DNA of 6,070 nucleotides from Nannocystaceae bacterium (GTDB lineage Bacteria > Myxococcota_A > Polyangia > Nannocystales > Nannocystaceae). Under the pieces are notes generated by a model. The model was not told where the DNA came from and made no database searches. It worked only from the letters and a program-made list of their open reading frames with translations. Each line of letters opens with the position of its first letter. Position 1 is the first letter of the stretch. This document shows positions 5,627 to 6,070 of the stretch, piece by piece. The stretch lies in assembly GCA_016763875.1 (NCBI GenBank), contig JAESSZ010000737.1:1-6070 (forward strand). Reading direction: 5' to 3'. The position numbers were made by a program, and so were the translations under genes.

Positions 5627-6070
5627 GGCCGCGGAGGTCGCTGGCAAAGTCGGCTTGGCGAAGTTGCTCGGCACGTGGAGAGGTGCGCGCGGCGACGCCG
5701 TCGATCTTCTCGATGCGGAGTGCCTTGCCGCGTTGTCGCGCGGCAACCGAGCGCAGTGCCCGAGCTGCGGCCGAGAACACAGACGGTGAGTCCGCCGCGG
5801 GGAACGTCAGCATGCGTTTGCCCCCCTTGTCTAAGAACAGCGCAGCCTCCCCGTCCACGAGCACGACGGATGCACCCGCGACTCGCCGCGGGCTCCCCTC
5901 GGCCGGTTCGCGATTGGGCCAAGGCAGCAGCCAACCGTAGGGATTGGCGGGGTCCACTGCGGACAGCACGACCGTGGCCTGCGGGTCGGCTGCCGCGGCT
6001 TGGCGACTACTTCGCAGTCGGTCCACGGCACCGGGTGACGCAAACTGTGCGCCGCCAAGGCCCTCGACGA
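5607..6070 (-). CDS. lhr: Long ATP-dependent helicase Lhr, C-terminal end
   Basis: The frame is open from the right edge to the TGA at 5607-5609, giving 153 residues of the C-terminus; the helicase core lies beyond the window. The visible part carries conserved motifs of the C-terminal domain of bacterial long Lhr proteins: GLGGAQFASPGAVDRLR at 3-19, DPANPYGWLLPWP at 39-51, AGASVVLVDGEAALFLDKGG at 64-83, LRIEKIDG near 115, and a final RGLTLEVR. Lhr is a 3'-5' DNA helicase linked to DNA repair, and its C-terminal domain has been connected with a DNA-glycosylase-like function in E. coli. An internal GTG at 6026 is not the start, because the conserved sequence continues upstream of it to the edge. 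The gene ends inside the convergent LPMO-like gene. It is unrelated in function to the envelope genes on its left. Confidence 0.87.
   Translation of the reverse strand, partial: VEGLGGAQFASPGAVDRLRSSRQAAAADPQATVVLSAVDPANPYGWLLPWPNREPAEGSPRRVAGASVVLVDGEAALFLDKGGKRMLTFPAADSPSVFSAAARALRSVAARQRGKALRIEKIDGVAARTSPRAEQLRQADFASDLRGLTLEVR

Noticed and set aside
5358..5789. 143-codon plus-strand frame across the end of the LPMO-like gene
   Set aside because: It overlaps two confidently identified genes (the MYXO-CTERM-like tail and the Lhr C-terminus) in a different frame and has no motif of its own.

Overview
The window is GC-rich DNA, most likely from a myxobacterium (phylum Myxococcota). Nannocystaceae relatives such as Nannocystis, Enhygromyxa or Plesiocystis are my best guess. 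The evidence is protein style: lipoproteins with a lipobox followed by a long Gly/Asp/Ser-rich linker, a MYXO-CTERM-like tail (Cys, membrane helix, Arg cluster) on a secreted protein, and two secreted families that I associate with these bacteria. The assignment rests on recognition alone; no search was run.

Left part (1-1453, minus strand): a compact three-gene unit read right to left. It holds an ECF-type RNA polymerase sigma factor (917-1453), a membrane-anchored zinc-binding anti-sigma factor (483-920) that overlaps it by the four bases ATGA, and, five bases further on, the N-terminal part of an exported S41 (C-terminal-processing-type) peptidase that runs off the left edge (1-477). The likely logic is an envelope-signal switch co-expressed with a periplasmic protease, which may be either its output or part of its signal pathway.

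Centre (1454-4203): a 205-bp divergent intergenic region rich in short dyad symmetries, then two plus-strand lipoprotein genes. The first (1659-3020) is a streptogramin-lyase/NHL-like beta-propeller lipoprotein. The second (start placed at 3145, end 4203) resembles the myxobacterial von Willebrand factor A (vWA) lipoproteins but has lost key metal-site (MIDAS) residues. Two adjoining GC-rich hairpins lie between them.

Right part (4204-6070): a small two-domain putative DNA-binding protein (start placed at 4349, end 4756), then a secreted protein resembling lytic polysaccharide monooxygenases (LPMOs), with a histidine expected at the mature N-terminus and a MYXO-CTERM-like tail (start placed at 4862, end 5626). 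The last gene, on the minus strand, is the C-terminal end of the long helicase Lhr (5607-6070, entering from the right edge). Its 3' end overlaps the LPMO-like gene by 20 bp tail to tail.

The common theme from 1 to 5626 is the cell envelope and outside: four exported proteins plus an envelope-sensing sigma/anti-sigma pair. I see no rRNA, tRNA, CRISPR array, insertion sequence or phage gene. No stretch over 300 bp lacks a gene. No established named system covers the locus as a whole; the most unusual elements are the sigma/anti-sigma/S41 unit, the MIDAS-less vWA-like lipoprotein and the LPMO-like protein with a predicted cell-surface anchor.
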